A DNA stretch of 64,000 bases, from the NCBI RefSeq assembly GCF_050296195.1, contig NZ_JBNKRB010000024.1. One strand, given 5' to 3'. This DNA comes from Gynuella sp050296195 (GTDB lineage: Bacteria > Pseudomonadota > Gammaproteobacteria > Pseudomonadales > Natronospirillaceae). The notes under the pieces were generated by a model that had not been told where the DNA came from, ran no database searches, and saw nothing but the letters and a program-made list of their open reading frames with translations. Of the stretch, positions 18,781-26,353 are shown piece after piece. Positions within the stretch are counted from its first letter, which is position 1, and each line of letters opens with the position of its first letter. The position numbers were made by a program, and so were the translations under genes.

Positions 18781-19212
18781 TTACTTGGTCTTCCCCATTC
18801 CCTTTTCGACTGTCCGCAAAGCTCCAAGACCCAGCATTCCCAACACCAACTCCATCAGCCTGCCGGAATCCACAGGGTAAGCCGGAATTGTCAACCAGCC
18901 ACTGGCCTGAATGGTAATCACCCAAACCACGGTGGCCACGATAAACTTGGGAATAAAATAGGAGGCCAATGAAATACCACATACCCAACCAATAAAGGGA
19001 CGCCAACCGGCAACCCATAGTGACCGGCTGGAAGCTTCAACCATATTGATCTGTGCCTGTAATTTTCCTGGTTCCAAAGCCAGCCGTTTGAGCACAATTT
19101 CAGCTGCTTGGCGTTCTTCATCACTGGTAAATAACTCATCAAATAAATTACCAATTGCCTGTATCGGAGAAGCCTTATTCGCACCTCCCAGCAATCTCTT
19201 AAACCAGTTCAT
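18781..19212 (-). CDS. 3TM-type phage/GTA holin family protein
   Basis: A 143-residue protein of the 3TM holin family found in tailed phages and gene transfer agents. A soluble helical N-terminus (NWFKRLLGGANKA, ERQAAEIVLKRLALEPGKLQ) leads to the diagnostic SRSLWVAGWRPFIGWVCGIS, two more hydrophobic segments and the end LMELVLGMLGLGALRTVEKG. GGAGGA at 19219-19224 fits the third ATG of an ATGATGATG run best. No endolysin, spanin or other phage gene is adjacent, so it is an orphan, perhaps a prophage relic or a domesticated holin. Confidence 0.8.
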   Translation of the reverse strand: MNWFKRLLGGANKASPIQAIGNLFDELFTSDEERQAAEIVLKRLALEPGKLQAQINMVEASSRSLWVAGWRPFIGWVCGISLASYFIPKFIVATVVWVITIQASGWLTIPAYPVDSGRLMELVLGMLGLGALRTVEKGMGKTK

Positions 19213-19503
19213 CATCATTCCTCCGGTCACTCACAACACACGTCTAAAACCGCTGCCAAACAGCAAAGTCTTAAAATGTTCAGATCAGTTAAGAGACGCG
19301 CGATGGATTGATGTGTGAAAAAATAGACGGACTTTTAGCATGCTACCGTACTTGCCCGACCTGAAATGAGTGTTGCAATAAAAGAGAACTCTTTAATCTT
19401 GTCTGATGATATTTATCTCCGGACCTTTCTTCATAGCACCAGATGATGACAATGACTGAATCGGTCAAATCCTGTCATTGTCCCTTGTAACCTTGTTTTC
19501 AAC

Positions 19504-20337
19504 TCACCACTGCGCACCACCAAATGGAATGTAACCAATATCCACCAGTATCTGCCTGGCAGCCAAACGTGAGGAACGGACATCCGGATGAATGCCATCA
19601 CCGATATGATGAAAGTCTCCCCAACCATTGGAAATTAAAGCAGCGGGTAAATCATGGGCAATACGACTGTGTACTGTCTCGCGCATTCTAATGTAATCAG
19701 CTGATGAGATGGCCCATATCAATCCAGAACTACTGGCAAACAATTCCAAATCAACGCCTGATTCTTCGGGGTAAGTCAGATACACCGGCTTAAGCCCAAT
19801 GGCCAGCGCTTCCTGACCCACCGCAATCAGCCTATCTGCCAGAGCCTCCCAGTCAGCTTCAGTACAATAAACGGCCTGTAATTCAGGAACTCCCTGGGCA
19901 TCAGAGTGAAGACAATCATTAGGCGGTGTTATAACAACAAAGTCAGCATTAATGACACCATCAGATAAAGAGCTCACTCTTGCTATAGCACGCTGTAGTT
20001 GAGTGGAATAACTATTGAACATTCCCTCTCCACAAGCATTACCGTAAAAAGCATAACGACAACTTGGTCGAGCAAATGTAGTACCCCCTGCTTCAGCTTG
20101 ATTAATAACATAACCATTGTATAAAGGGCTGCGAATCAGAGCATCACCGACCGACAAATAACTACCCTGGCCTACAGAAGCACCCAGCAAGGGCGAGGTT
20201 AATCCATCATTGAACGGTGTTACTCCATTCCCCAGAGAACCACCAATTACCAAAATAGGTTTATGATCTGGATAAGGATAACTATTAGCCATACTGGAAA
20301 AAACGAGCAACAACATAAAGTATATACAAGTACGCAT
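19504..20337 (-). CDS. Secreted SGNH/GDSL-type hydrolase
   Basis: A 277-residue protein with a signal peptide (residues 1-19, ending MANSYPYP). SGNH blocks can be followed: ILVIGGSLGNGVTP (block I, Ser nucleophile in GGSLG), NQAEAGGTTF (block II Gly), VVITPPNDC (block III Asn), and GDGIHPDVRSSRLAA (block V DxxH catalytic pair). Several Cys (CRYAFYGNAC) may form disulfides. It is probably a secreted esterase or lipase; carbohydrate deacetylation is possible given other glycan enzymes nearby but is not shown. It stands alone. Confidence 0.75.
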   Translation of the reverse strand: MRTCIYFMLLLVFSSMANSYPYPDHKPILVIGGSLGNGVTPFNDGLTSPLLGASVGQGSYLSVGDALIRSPLYNGYVINQAEAGGTTFARPSCRYAFYGNACGEGMFNSYSTQLQRAIARVSSLSDGVINADFVVITPPNDCLHSDAQGVPELQAVYCTEADWEALADRLIAVGQEALAIGLKPVYLTYPEESGVDLELFASSSGLIWAISSADYIRMRETVHSRIAHDLPAALISNGWGDFHHIGDGIHPDVRSSRLAARQILVDIGYIPFGGAQW

Positions 20338-20854
20338 ATTGAACCTCTCCTAAGTTATTGTTGTGGGCATTCTATTAACCTGGCAATTAAATATGTCAGT
20401 TAATAGTGTGATACAGAGACGCATCAAAGTGTCAGAACACACCATTGGCGTAGGCAATGCGACTTCTGACACTTCGAGATATTTCACGCGACATGGCCAG
20501 ACTTTATTGGGCGACTATTAAAGAGATCGTTTTGTTCTCTTTAATAGCCGAATTAATAGATACCATCTATCGAACAAAGTTCTAACGAATTTATCAAATT
20601 TACACAATAGTACTTTTTGTTTTAAAAACTACTGATCGGCATAAGTGAACCCAGCATATGTTCGGAGATATTTATTTTTCTAGCACTGATTGACGAGGAC
20701 GCATAAGACTACAACACTCAAGATAACGGTATAAATATTGAGAAGAGAATGCTCTGAACAATTGATGCTGCTAACAACATTGTGATCATGTTGCTCAGAG
20801 CCGACTCCATTCCCGTGAGTGCCAGACCTGATGAGCATATAACAGGCGTACTAA
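20338..20854. other. Intergenic region without recognised gene
   Basis: About 500 bp between the SGNH gene start and a MITE copy. A minus-strand frame ending near 20718 reads into the MITE and contains a hydrophobic stretch (SNMITMLLAASIVQSILFSI), perhaps the end of a lost membrane gene, but nothing supports expression. Confidence 0.4.
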
Positions 20855-20985
20855 GGGCTTCTGAAAAATAGGAATAGTTTTGATGCAGGCGAGGAAACAC
20901 CACTCGCAGCACCGAAATTTACGGGCGTAAATGAGGGTGTGAGACGAGGGCTAACAACGTCCCGCGCAAAAATAGCAGACGTTTG
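20855..20985 (-). repeat. MITE-like repeat, copy 3 (end-deleted)
   Basis: Same element as copies 1, 2, 4 and 5 in inverted orientation. The left end (as drawn) is CTTCTGAAAAATAGGAATAG; at the other end about nine bases next to the terminus are missing, so the copy is shorter. It abuts the 3' end of the APH-like gene. Confidence 0.78.
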
Positions 20986-21002
20986 GGATCGCTCTTAAAT
21001 GC

Positions 21003-21779
21003 TTAGAGCACACTTTTCACAGAGCCTAGCCACTGCGGAACATTGTCACGATACCAATTTAAGTACTTTCCGGCCTCAGGATTGTCACGGTTAATTAGGA
21101 TGTTCACGACCTCTATAATTATCCAACATTTCGCGATGATCACATGCCTCAATAACTCAGCTTCCGGTAACGAGGCGCGATGTTGCATATAGCGGCCTAT
21201 CATAGAGTCATAATCAGTTACAGAGCCTAAACCATTGACTAATGGAGCCAAATCTATAGCAGGACTTCCATAGCCAAAGCGCTCCCAATCAAATAAAACA
21301 AGCTCACCATTTAACCGAGTGCCCCAATTTCCATCATTGGTATCACCTGAAATTAAACACAATGGTTCAAATAGGCATTCTGATATGGATTGAATTGATT
21401 CTATTGTGGCATTCGCTTCACTTGATAGCGCCAATATTTTTAAAGCTTGTTCTGTCGCTGCAGTCTCCCATTTGTGAACTTTAACCGGAAAAACTGGTGT
21501 ATATTGAAAGTTATGGAGGTTTGCTAATTGCTTAAATGTTTGAGGATTAGATTGCAAATCCTTCAGCGTAATGCCGTTTGGAATATGCTCGATGCACAAA
21601 TCACAGCCATCCACGTTGAACAACTTTGGAGTATTAACCCCAGTTAGAAGCCTCGCAGCCGACTGGTAAAAGCCAATCTCGACTTCAGATGCGCCTTGCT
21701 TGAGTACGCAATTATTTCCTTCAAATAGTTCCATTGACACTCTAGCTGAACCCATTCTTTGCAAATTGTTTCTCCTCAT
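21003..21779 (-). CDS. Aminoglycoside phosphotransferase (APH)-like kinase
   Basis: A 258-residue protein kinase-fold enzyme of the APH/choline kinase type that would phosphorylate a small molecule. The catalytic loop is LISGDTNDGNW, with Asp and Asn in place but Ser instead of the common His before the Asp, followed by the metal-binding ELVLFDWERFGYGSPAIDLA. An N-terminal lobe segment (LFEGNNCVLKQGAS) supplies the likely Lys. AGGAGG lies 3 bp before the ATG; an in-frame TTG eighteen bases into the frame with AGGAG at 7 bp is an alternative start. Substrate unknown; resistance should not be assumed. Confidence 0.75.
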   Translation of the reverse strand: MRRNNLQRMGSARVSMELFEGNNCVLKQGASEVEIGFYQSAARLLTGVNTPKLFNVDGCDLCIEHIPNGITLKDLQSNPQTFKQLANLHNFQYTPVFPVKVHKWETAATEQALKILALSSEANATIESIQSISECLFEPLCLISGDTNDGNWGTRLNGELVLFDWERFGYGSPAIDLAPLVNGLGSVTDYDSMIGRYMQHRASLPEAELLRHVIIAKCWIIIEVVNILINRDNPEAGKYLNWYRDNVPQWLGSVKSVL

Positions 21780-21857
21780 ATGCCTCCTGGGTTAAAACCG
21801 GTGCAGTAATACCAAAGCCATTTTTTGTGAAAGTAACGCAACGTATAATCTTCGACG

Positions 21858-22268
21858 TTACGACTGGTCATGTTTGCTATCAAAAGTAGAGCGCGCCAGC
21901 TCGAGTTTAGACTTATGTTCTCTGCTCCACGTTACAAGCAATGCAACTTGAGTTGAGAAAGAATATCCGAGATCTGAAAGCTCATAGGTTACGCTGGGAG
22001 GAACCGTGGGTTCTACATGGCGCAAAACATAGCCATCACGCTCCAGTCTCCGTAACGTCAAAGTCATCATCCTCTGCGATATACCGACTAGCGCCCTTTC
22101 AATTTCCCGATAACGCTTCGGACCATTAGATAGTTCCGCCAGTGTCGTCACAGTCCATCGCTCACCAAGCCGGTCAAGGATAAGACGCAACCCGCAATCC
22201 TCATGCTCATCAGAACCGCAAGGCGATAAAGGTGTTTCAGTACGAACATTAATGTATGTATCAGACAA
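21858..22268 (-). CDS. HxlR family transcriptional regulator
   Basis: A 136-residue winged-helix regulator of the HxlR type. The N-terminal Cys is in CGSDEHEDCGLRLIL, then the wHTH core LGERWTVTTLAELSNGPKRY, REIERALVGISQRMMTLTL and LERDGYVLRHVEPTVPPSV, then ELSDLGYS. It starts at TTG 22268 with AAGG about 8 bp upstream. It is divergent from the NmrA-like reductase gene with a 70-bp gap that contains a perfect dyad, the classical arrangement in which HxlR regulators control a quinone- or electrophile-responsive oxidoreductase. Confidence 0.9.
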   Translation of the reverse strand: MSDTYINVRTETPLSPCGSDEHEDCGLRLILDRLGERWTVTTLAELSNGPKRYREIERALVGISQRMMTLTLRRLERDGYVLRHVEPTVPPSVTYELSDLGYSFSTQVALLVTWSREHKSKLELARSTFDSKHDQS

Positions 22269-22291
22269 AATTGTGCCTTCTTATGCAATAA

Positions 22292-22304
22292 ATGGAATTT
22301 CCAT
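22292..22304. promoter_or_regulatory. Candidate HxlR operator
   Basis: ATGGAATTTCCAT is a perfect 13-bp dyad located midway between the divergent HxlR and NmrA-like genes, where an autoregulatory operator would be expected. Assignment to this regulator is inference. Confidence 0.5.
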
Positions 22305-22338
22305 AATATAGAGAAAACCATGAATATAAGGAAACGCT

Positions 22339-23136
22339 ATGATTCTCATCACCGGGGCCTCAGGCCACTTATCCTCACTTGTTACACAGAAGGCACGAGA
22401 GATTGGATTGCCAATTATCACAGCCAGCCGCGCATCTGGGTCTGATCGCCGGATAGATTTTGACCAGCCGGAAACTCTAAACTTCGCAGATGTTGATACA
22501 TTGTTTCTTACGTCTGCCGGATATGCCGAGGATGACGTGGTTATTAAACGACACGGTAACGTTATCGCAGCTGCCCGTGCACAGGGTGTAAAACATATAA
22601 TCTATACCAGTCTTTCTTATACCGGCGATCATCTTGGATTTGCTCTGGCTCATCGTTGGACGGAACAGAAACTCCGAGAAAGTGGTATGGCATGGACAAT
22701 TCTACGTAATGGCCTATATGCGGAGCTTATTGGAACCTTAGCCGCCCCACGTGAAGGCCAGATAACGGCACCGTTTGGATCTGCAGGAATTTCCGCAGTG
22801 GCTCGCGAGGATCTCGCCGATGCTGCAATTACAGTCCTGAGGGACGTGACAGCACACGTGAATACCTGCTACGAACTGTCGGGGGTTAAGCCCTTTTCAA
22901 TACCAGACCTGGCGCAACGTATTGGTATTCCTTATGAGCCGACCAATTTTGCTGCAGAGAGAACCATGCTTGATCACTTGCAGCTACTTCCATTTCAACC
23001 CCCCATGTTAATGTCAATCTATGCGTCAGCAATGTCAGGCTTTCTGGAAACTGGCACAAGTGATCTGATGACTCTGGTACCCAGGCCTAAGGACGCACTG
23101 ATGGTTGCCTGTTCGTCCGCAGAGCAACGAACATAA
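22339..23136 (+). CDS. NmrA-like NAD(P)H-dependent reductase (QorB-like)
   Basis: A 265-residue atypical SDR. ILITGASGHLSSLVTQ (residues 2-17) is the NAD(P)-binding loop; VKHIIYTSLSYTG and WTEQKLRESGMAWTILRNGLY are hallmarks of the NmrA/QorB group of NADPH-dependent quinone reductases. AAGGAAACGCT precedes the ATG. It is divergent from an HxlR regulator, consistent with induction by quinones or other electrophiles. Confidence 0.85.
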   Translation: MILITGASGHLSSLVTQKAREIGLPIITASRASGSDRRIDFDQPETLNFADVDTLFLTSAGYAEDDVVIKRHGNVIAAARAQGVKHIIYTSLSYTGDHLGFALAHRWTEQKLRESGMAWTILRNGLYAELIGTLAAPREGQITAPFGSAGISAVAREDLADAAITVLRDVTAHVNTCYELSGVKPFSIPDLAQRIGIPYEPTNFAAERTMLDHLQLLPFQPPMLMSIYASAMSGFLETGTSDLMTLVPRPKDALMVACSSAEQRT

Positions 23137-23229
23137 CATCCTTGGCTTAGGGCGAAGCGGTTTTGTGTCAGCTGGAGCAAATAGTGATCGGTAGTACTTG
23201 CCAGGCCTCCCCTGAGGCTCACAGAGTCA

Positions 23230-23919
23230 TTAACTCGTCACGAATGTACAAAGTTCACTTGAATGCTCCTGAAGAAATGCCTGCTTGTTAGCCAACACCT
23301 CGACTGATTGTGGTGGCCGTTGGTCCATGAATGAAAAATGATCCGCGCCGTTAGTGATGCGAACATCCACAGTCTGCCAGTCACGCATGGTGTCAGCCAA
23401 CCATTGGGTTTGGGCGGGAGGTGTGATTTGGTCTTTGGAACCTACCCAGGCAAGAACCGGGATACGTACCTTAGCAAGTGCACCCGGAGCCTGAAAGAAT
23501 CCGGTTGCCGGCGCGAGCAACCCCAGACGCATTATCCGCTTATCTGCCGTGATTTCGACAGGCTGACCAGGCCCCAACCAAATTTGTCCTCCACCCAGCG
23601 CGACGAGAGTGGTTGCACCAATAGAATGTCCCACCCCCGCCACGGTTGCACCAGCTTGGGAGAAAGCATCAAGCGCAAGAGACAAGCGTCTTGCTCGCAG
23701 GGTCAACTCGACTTGGGTGGGAGTCGTCGTGGCGAGCCGCTCAAAATAAGGTGCTACAACCGTACAGCCTGACTCGGCCAATGCATCCAGTAGCGTATGG
23801 TGTCGCTCAGGATTACCACCCGCCCCTACCGCAAAAATCACTACGATGGATGCTCCAGTACTTTCACGAACGGAGACATCAAACGGTTGTGTGCTATCTT
23901 GCAGTGTCAGTATTTTCAC
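23230..23919 (-). CDS. Alpha/beta hydrolase
   Basis: A 229-residue cytoplasmic alpha/beta hydrolase. The nucleophile elbow is GVGHSIGATTLVAL, the acid is in VLAWVGSKDQITPPAQ and the His in NGADHFSFMDQR. AGAGAGGG lies 5 bp before the GTG at 23919; a TTG at 23922 is also possible. It resembles dienelactone-hydrolase or chlorophyllase-like enzymes; substrate unknown. It converges on the NmrA-like gene. Confidence 0.82.
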   Translation of the reverse strand: MKILTLQDSTQPFDVSVRESTGASIVVIFAVGAGGNPERHHTLLDALAESGCTVVAPYFERLATTTPTQVELTLRARRLSLALDAFSQAGATVAGVGHSIGATTLVALGGGQIWLGPGQPVEITADKRIMRLGLLAPATGFFQAPGALAKVRIPVLAWVGSKDQITPPAQTQWLADTMRDWQTVDVRITNGADHFSFMDQRPPQSVEVLANKQAFLQEHSSELCTFVTS

Positions 23920-24255
23920 CAAAACCCTCTCTTGTGTAATTTTACTTCTGATATGGATAACACCTGTATAAAAGGCGTTGAGCGCCTGACTTGTCTTCGT
24001 AATATTCTTGTCTGGGCTCTTCCATATTTCCTGGCCGGTCCTTTTTCATTTAGCATCTCTGCTAATATCAAACCTAGAATAAGATTTACGACGCTCCTTA
24101 GCTACCACGCCCAAAGCAGGCACACGCTTTGGGCGCCGCCTGACTTTGCTTACAGCATCCTTATACCGCACACAGGCTTTGTGTGCTTATGATGTTTTGG
24201 GGTTTTGTCCAACGATATGATGCCGTGTACATTCGGTCCGATTGTTCTGGGTTTC
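23920..24255. other. Intergenic region without recognised gene
   Basis: About 335 bp between two minus-strand genes. I see no coding potential with a plausible start, no RNA gene and no repeat; it should contain the promoter of the alpha/beta hydrolase gene. Confidence 0.4.
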
Positions 24256-24672
24256 CTAGCTTGTAGCACTTGCCAGCTCTCCATCTTGTTCCGCACCAAC
24301 GATCACCCGACTAACTTCGTCCAGTGAGATAATTTTGTTTTCTCGTAAGCGCATAAAGACATAGACCTCAATTTTGGATAGTTGTCCATCCTTATGACTG
24401 ACAGTCGCAATATGACGTTCAGCCAGCCGGTCTTCACATAAGCACACATCGACAACCTTAAACTCTACTGTGTTTACATGCCCACGGAGGTGGCATAAAT
24501 GATCATTAAAACCGGCAAAGTCGAGAGTCTTTCCATCGCTACACTGCTGATAAGCCGAGCTGAACAGCTCTTCCACCGGAGTTTTACCCGCAAACAAGCT
24601 ATTTAGCATGTTCTCCAACAGAGTACGTTGTTCGATTTCGTCGTTGCTTGACAATAGCTGTTGTATATTCAT
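24256..24672 (-). CDS. NTF2/SnoaL-like domain protein
   Basis: A 138-residue small alpha+beta protein. The layout of N-terminal helices (EIEQRTLLENMLNSLFAG), a middle segment DFAGFNDHLCHLRGHV and a beta-rich C-terminus (VEFKVVDVCLCEDRLAERH, KIEVYVFMRLRENKIISLDE) matches NTF2-like/SnoaL-like folds, which bind or isomerise small hydrophobic ligands. The ATG at 24672 is preferred over upstream in-frame codons. It is divergent from an AraC regulator 104 bp away, which probably controls it. Confidence 0.65.
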   Translation of the reverse strand: MNIQQLLSSNDEIEQRTLLENMLNSLFAGKTPVEELFSSAYQQCSDGKTLDFAGFNDHLCHLRGHVNTVEFKVVDVCLCEDRLAERHIATVSHKDGQLSKIEVYVFMRLRENKIISLDEVSRVIVGAEQDGELASATS

Positions 24673-24776
24673 GACATAGTTTTCCTCGTTAGTGAACTGA
24701 CCAGGAATAGTATGTCTTGCGCGGAAACGACCATGTTTATATATTTTGCCCAATAATAACGATTTTCGGCCAAACT

Positions 24777-25514
24777 ATGCCTCGTACTCCTGAGTTTCAC
24801 GTATCCGAACTGCGGCATCCTGCAAGTTATGACAGCAGCTGGCATAGCCACGATGCCGGTCAGCTTACTCAAGTTAACCAAGGCGTATTGTTGATTGAAA
24901 CCAGCCACGGACGTTGGTTGATTCCATGTGGACGAGTTGGCTGGATTCCGCCACGACAAAGACATACCGCGTTCTCGCGCACAGCCATCTCCGGTCATTC
25001 AATCTATTTACATCCTAAACTCTGCCTACAAATGCCGGATACACCCTGCGTACTCGAGATGACTGATCTGGGTGCAACAATTTTAGGCCGGTTATTCACT
25101 CAACCTGAGAATAACCATATTCAATCAGCACTGATGGAGGTGCTGATGAATGAGCTGAATGCCGCAGAACAGGAGCCATGGCAATTGCCAATTCCTCAGG
25201 ATGCCCGCCTACAAAAACTGACCATGCTCATTTTGAAAGATGTCAGCAATGACCGCACCATTGCAGATTGGAGCAACGAAATTGGTATGAGCACTCGCTC
25301 TCTGTCGCGCCGATTTTCAGAAGAAACGGGTATGACATTTGTCCGCTGGAGGCAGCTCGCCCGGTTATTGCAAGCCATGGAATGGTTGCAAATGGGTAGG
25401 TCTGTAGAATGGGTTGCACAAGCCTGTGGTTATAGCAATACAAGTGCATTTATCACCGTTTTTAAACAGTACATGGGCAACACACCCGGTAAATGGGTTC
25501 ATTATGGCTCTTAA
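24777..25514 (+). CDS. AraC family transcriptional regulator with cupin sensor
   Basis: A 245-residue regulator. The N-terminal cupin carries SWHSHDAGQLTQVNQGVL and GWIPPRQRHTAF, a likely metal- or ligand-binding pocket. The C-terminal double helix-turn-helix includes TIADWSNEIGMSTRSLSRRF, EETGMTFVRWRQLARLL and VAQACGYSNTSAFITVFKQY. ATG 24777 is chosen because the cupin begins right there. Similar to the NimR/cupin-AraC group that usually controls a divergent exporter or enzyme; here the divergent gene is the NTF2-like protein. Confidence 0.9.
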   Translation: MPRTPEFHVSELRHPASYDSSWHSHDAGQLTQVNQGVLLIETSHGRWLIPCGRVGWIPPRQRHTAFSRTAISGHSIYLHPKLCLQMPDTPCVLEMTDLGATILGRLFTQPENNHIQSALMEVLMNELNAAEQEPWQLPIPQDARLQKLTMLILKDVSNDRTIADWSNEIGMSTRSLSRRFSEETGMTFVRWRQLARLLQAMEWLQMGRSVEWVAQACGYSNTSAFITVFKQYMGNTPGKWVHYGS

Positions 25515-26118
25515 CCAGGGTTAGCATGGCCGTCACTGCTAACCAGTGAATAATTTGGTTATGTAGTAAAAGGCAAAAACGGCACCACCTTCATAGATTT
25601 TATCTCGTACTGGCAGCAAGCCGTGTGACCAAGGGGACGAACATAGCCCCAAGGCCTCGGTCCATCCATAAGCAAACTCGCAGGGCCAGCACCTTCCTAT
25701 ACTCCCAAAGTATAAAACTTTAAGGAGCCACTGAACGTAAACAGAGAATCTCTGATTTTATACTCGCTTTTTTGAATAGCAGTTCTTTCAGGCTTAAAAA
25801 GTTCATACAAACCCATGCTTTTTCCACTATTCACTCTATCTTTGAGGCTCTATTTCCACTCATTTGTCTTTCCTTTAATCATTATCGGGTTCAGCAGCCG
25901 CGATAATACGGAAAGAACTCATTTCGTTTTTGATGCTCATTTGGGGAAAAGCGCTACGCTAAAATATTGCATGAGTAATTATATGACGGGCAAAAGATTG
26001 TTCCTTTTATACTAATAACAATCTTTTCAATTGGTTAGGGCTTTTCATATCCGGTAAGAACATGCAACGGTGCAAAATAAACTGTTGCGACGTTAACGTG
26101 TTCGCCATCTTTTACTAG
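25515..26118. other. Intergenic region without recognised gene
   Basis: About 600 bp with no gene I can support. A 66-codon frame at 25815-26015 has a hydrophobic start (FTLSLRLYFHSFVFPLIIIG) but no ribosome-binding site. The right end is occupied by a MITE copy. Confidence 0.4.
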
Positions 26119-26259
26119 GAGGCCTCTGAAAAATAGGAATAGTTTTGATACAGGCGAAGAAGCACCACTGGCAACACTGCAATTTACCGGCGTCAATGAG
26201 GATGTGAGACGAGTGCTGACAATGTCCTGCGCGAAAATAGGCCATTTTGCAGACGTTCC
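26119..26259 (-). repeat. MITE-like 141-bp repeat, copy 4
   Basis: Full-length inverted copy. CTAG flanks both sides (26115-26118 and 26260-26263), a perfect 4-bp target duplication. The terminal repeats are CCTCTGAAAAAT and ATTTTGCAGACG, the latter with two changes. It lies 94 bp from the 3' end of the GH3 gene. Confidence 0.85.
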
Positions 26260-26353
26260 CTAGAGCCTGCGACGATCCCCCTAAGGGCGAATATTAACGG
26301 CACTTCGCCCCCGGTTACCCCTTTTTTGGGATCTACCCCTGTTTAACCAGGCG

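Noticed and set aside
20718..20912. Small minus-strand membrane-like frame
   Set aside because: Its start lies inside a MITE copy and only a hydrophobic tail is protein-like; probably a relic or chance frame.
21003..21779. Aminoglycoside resistance gene
   Set aside because: Only the general APH fold is supported; the catalytic loop differs from known resistance enzymes and there is no resistance context.
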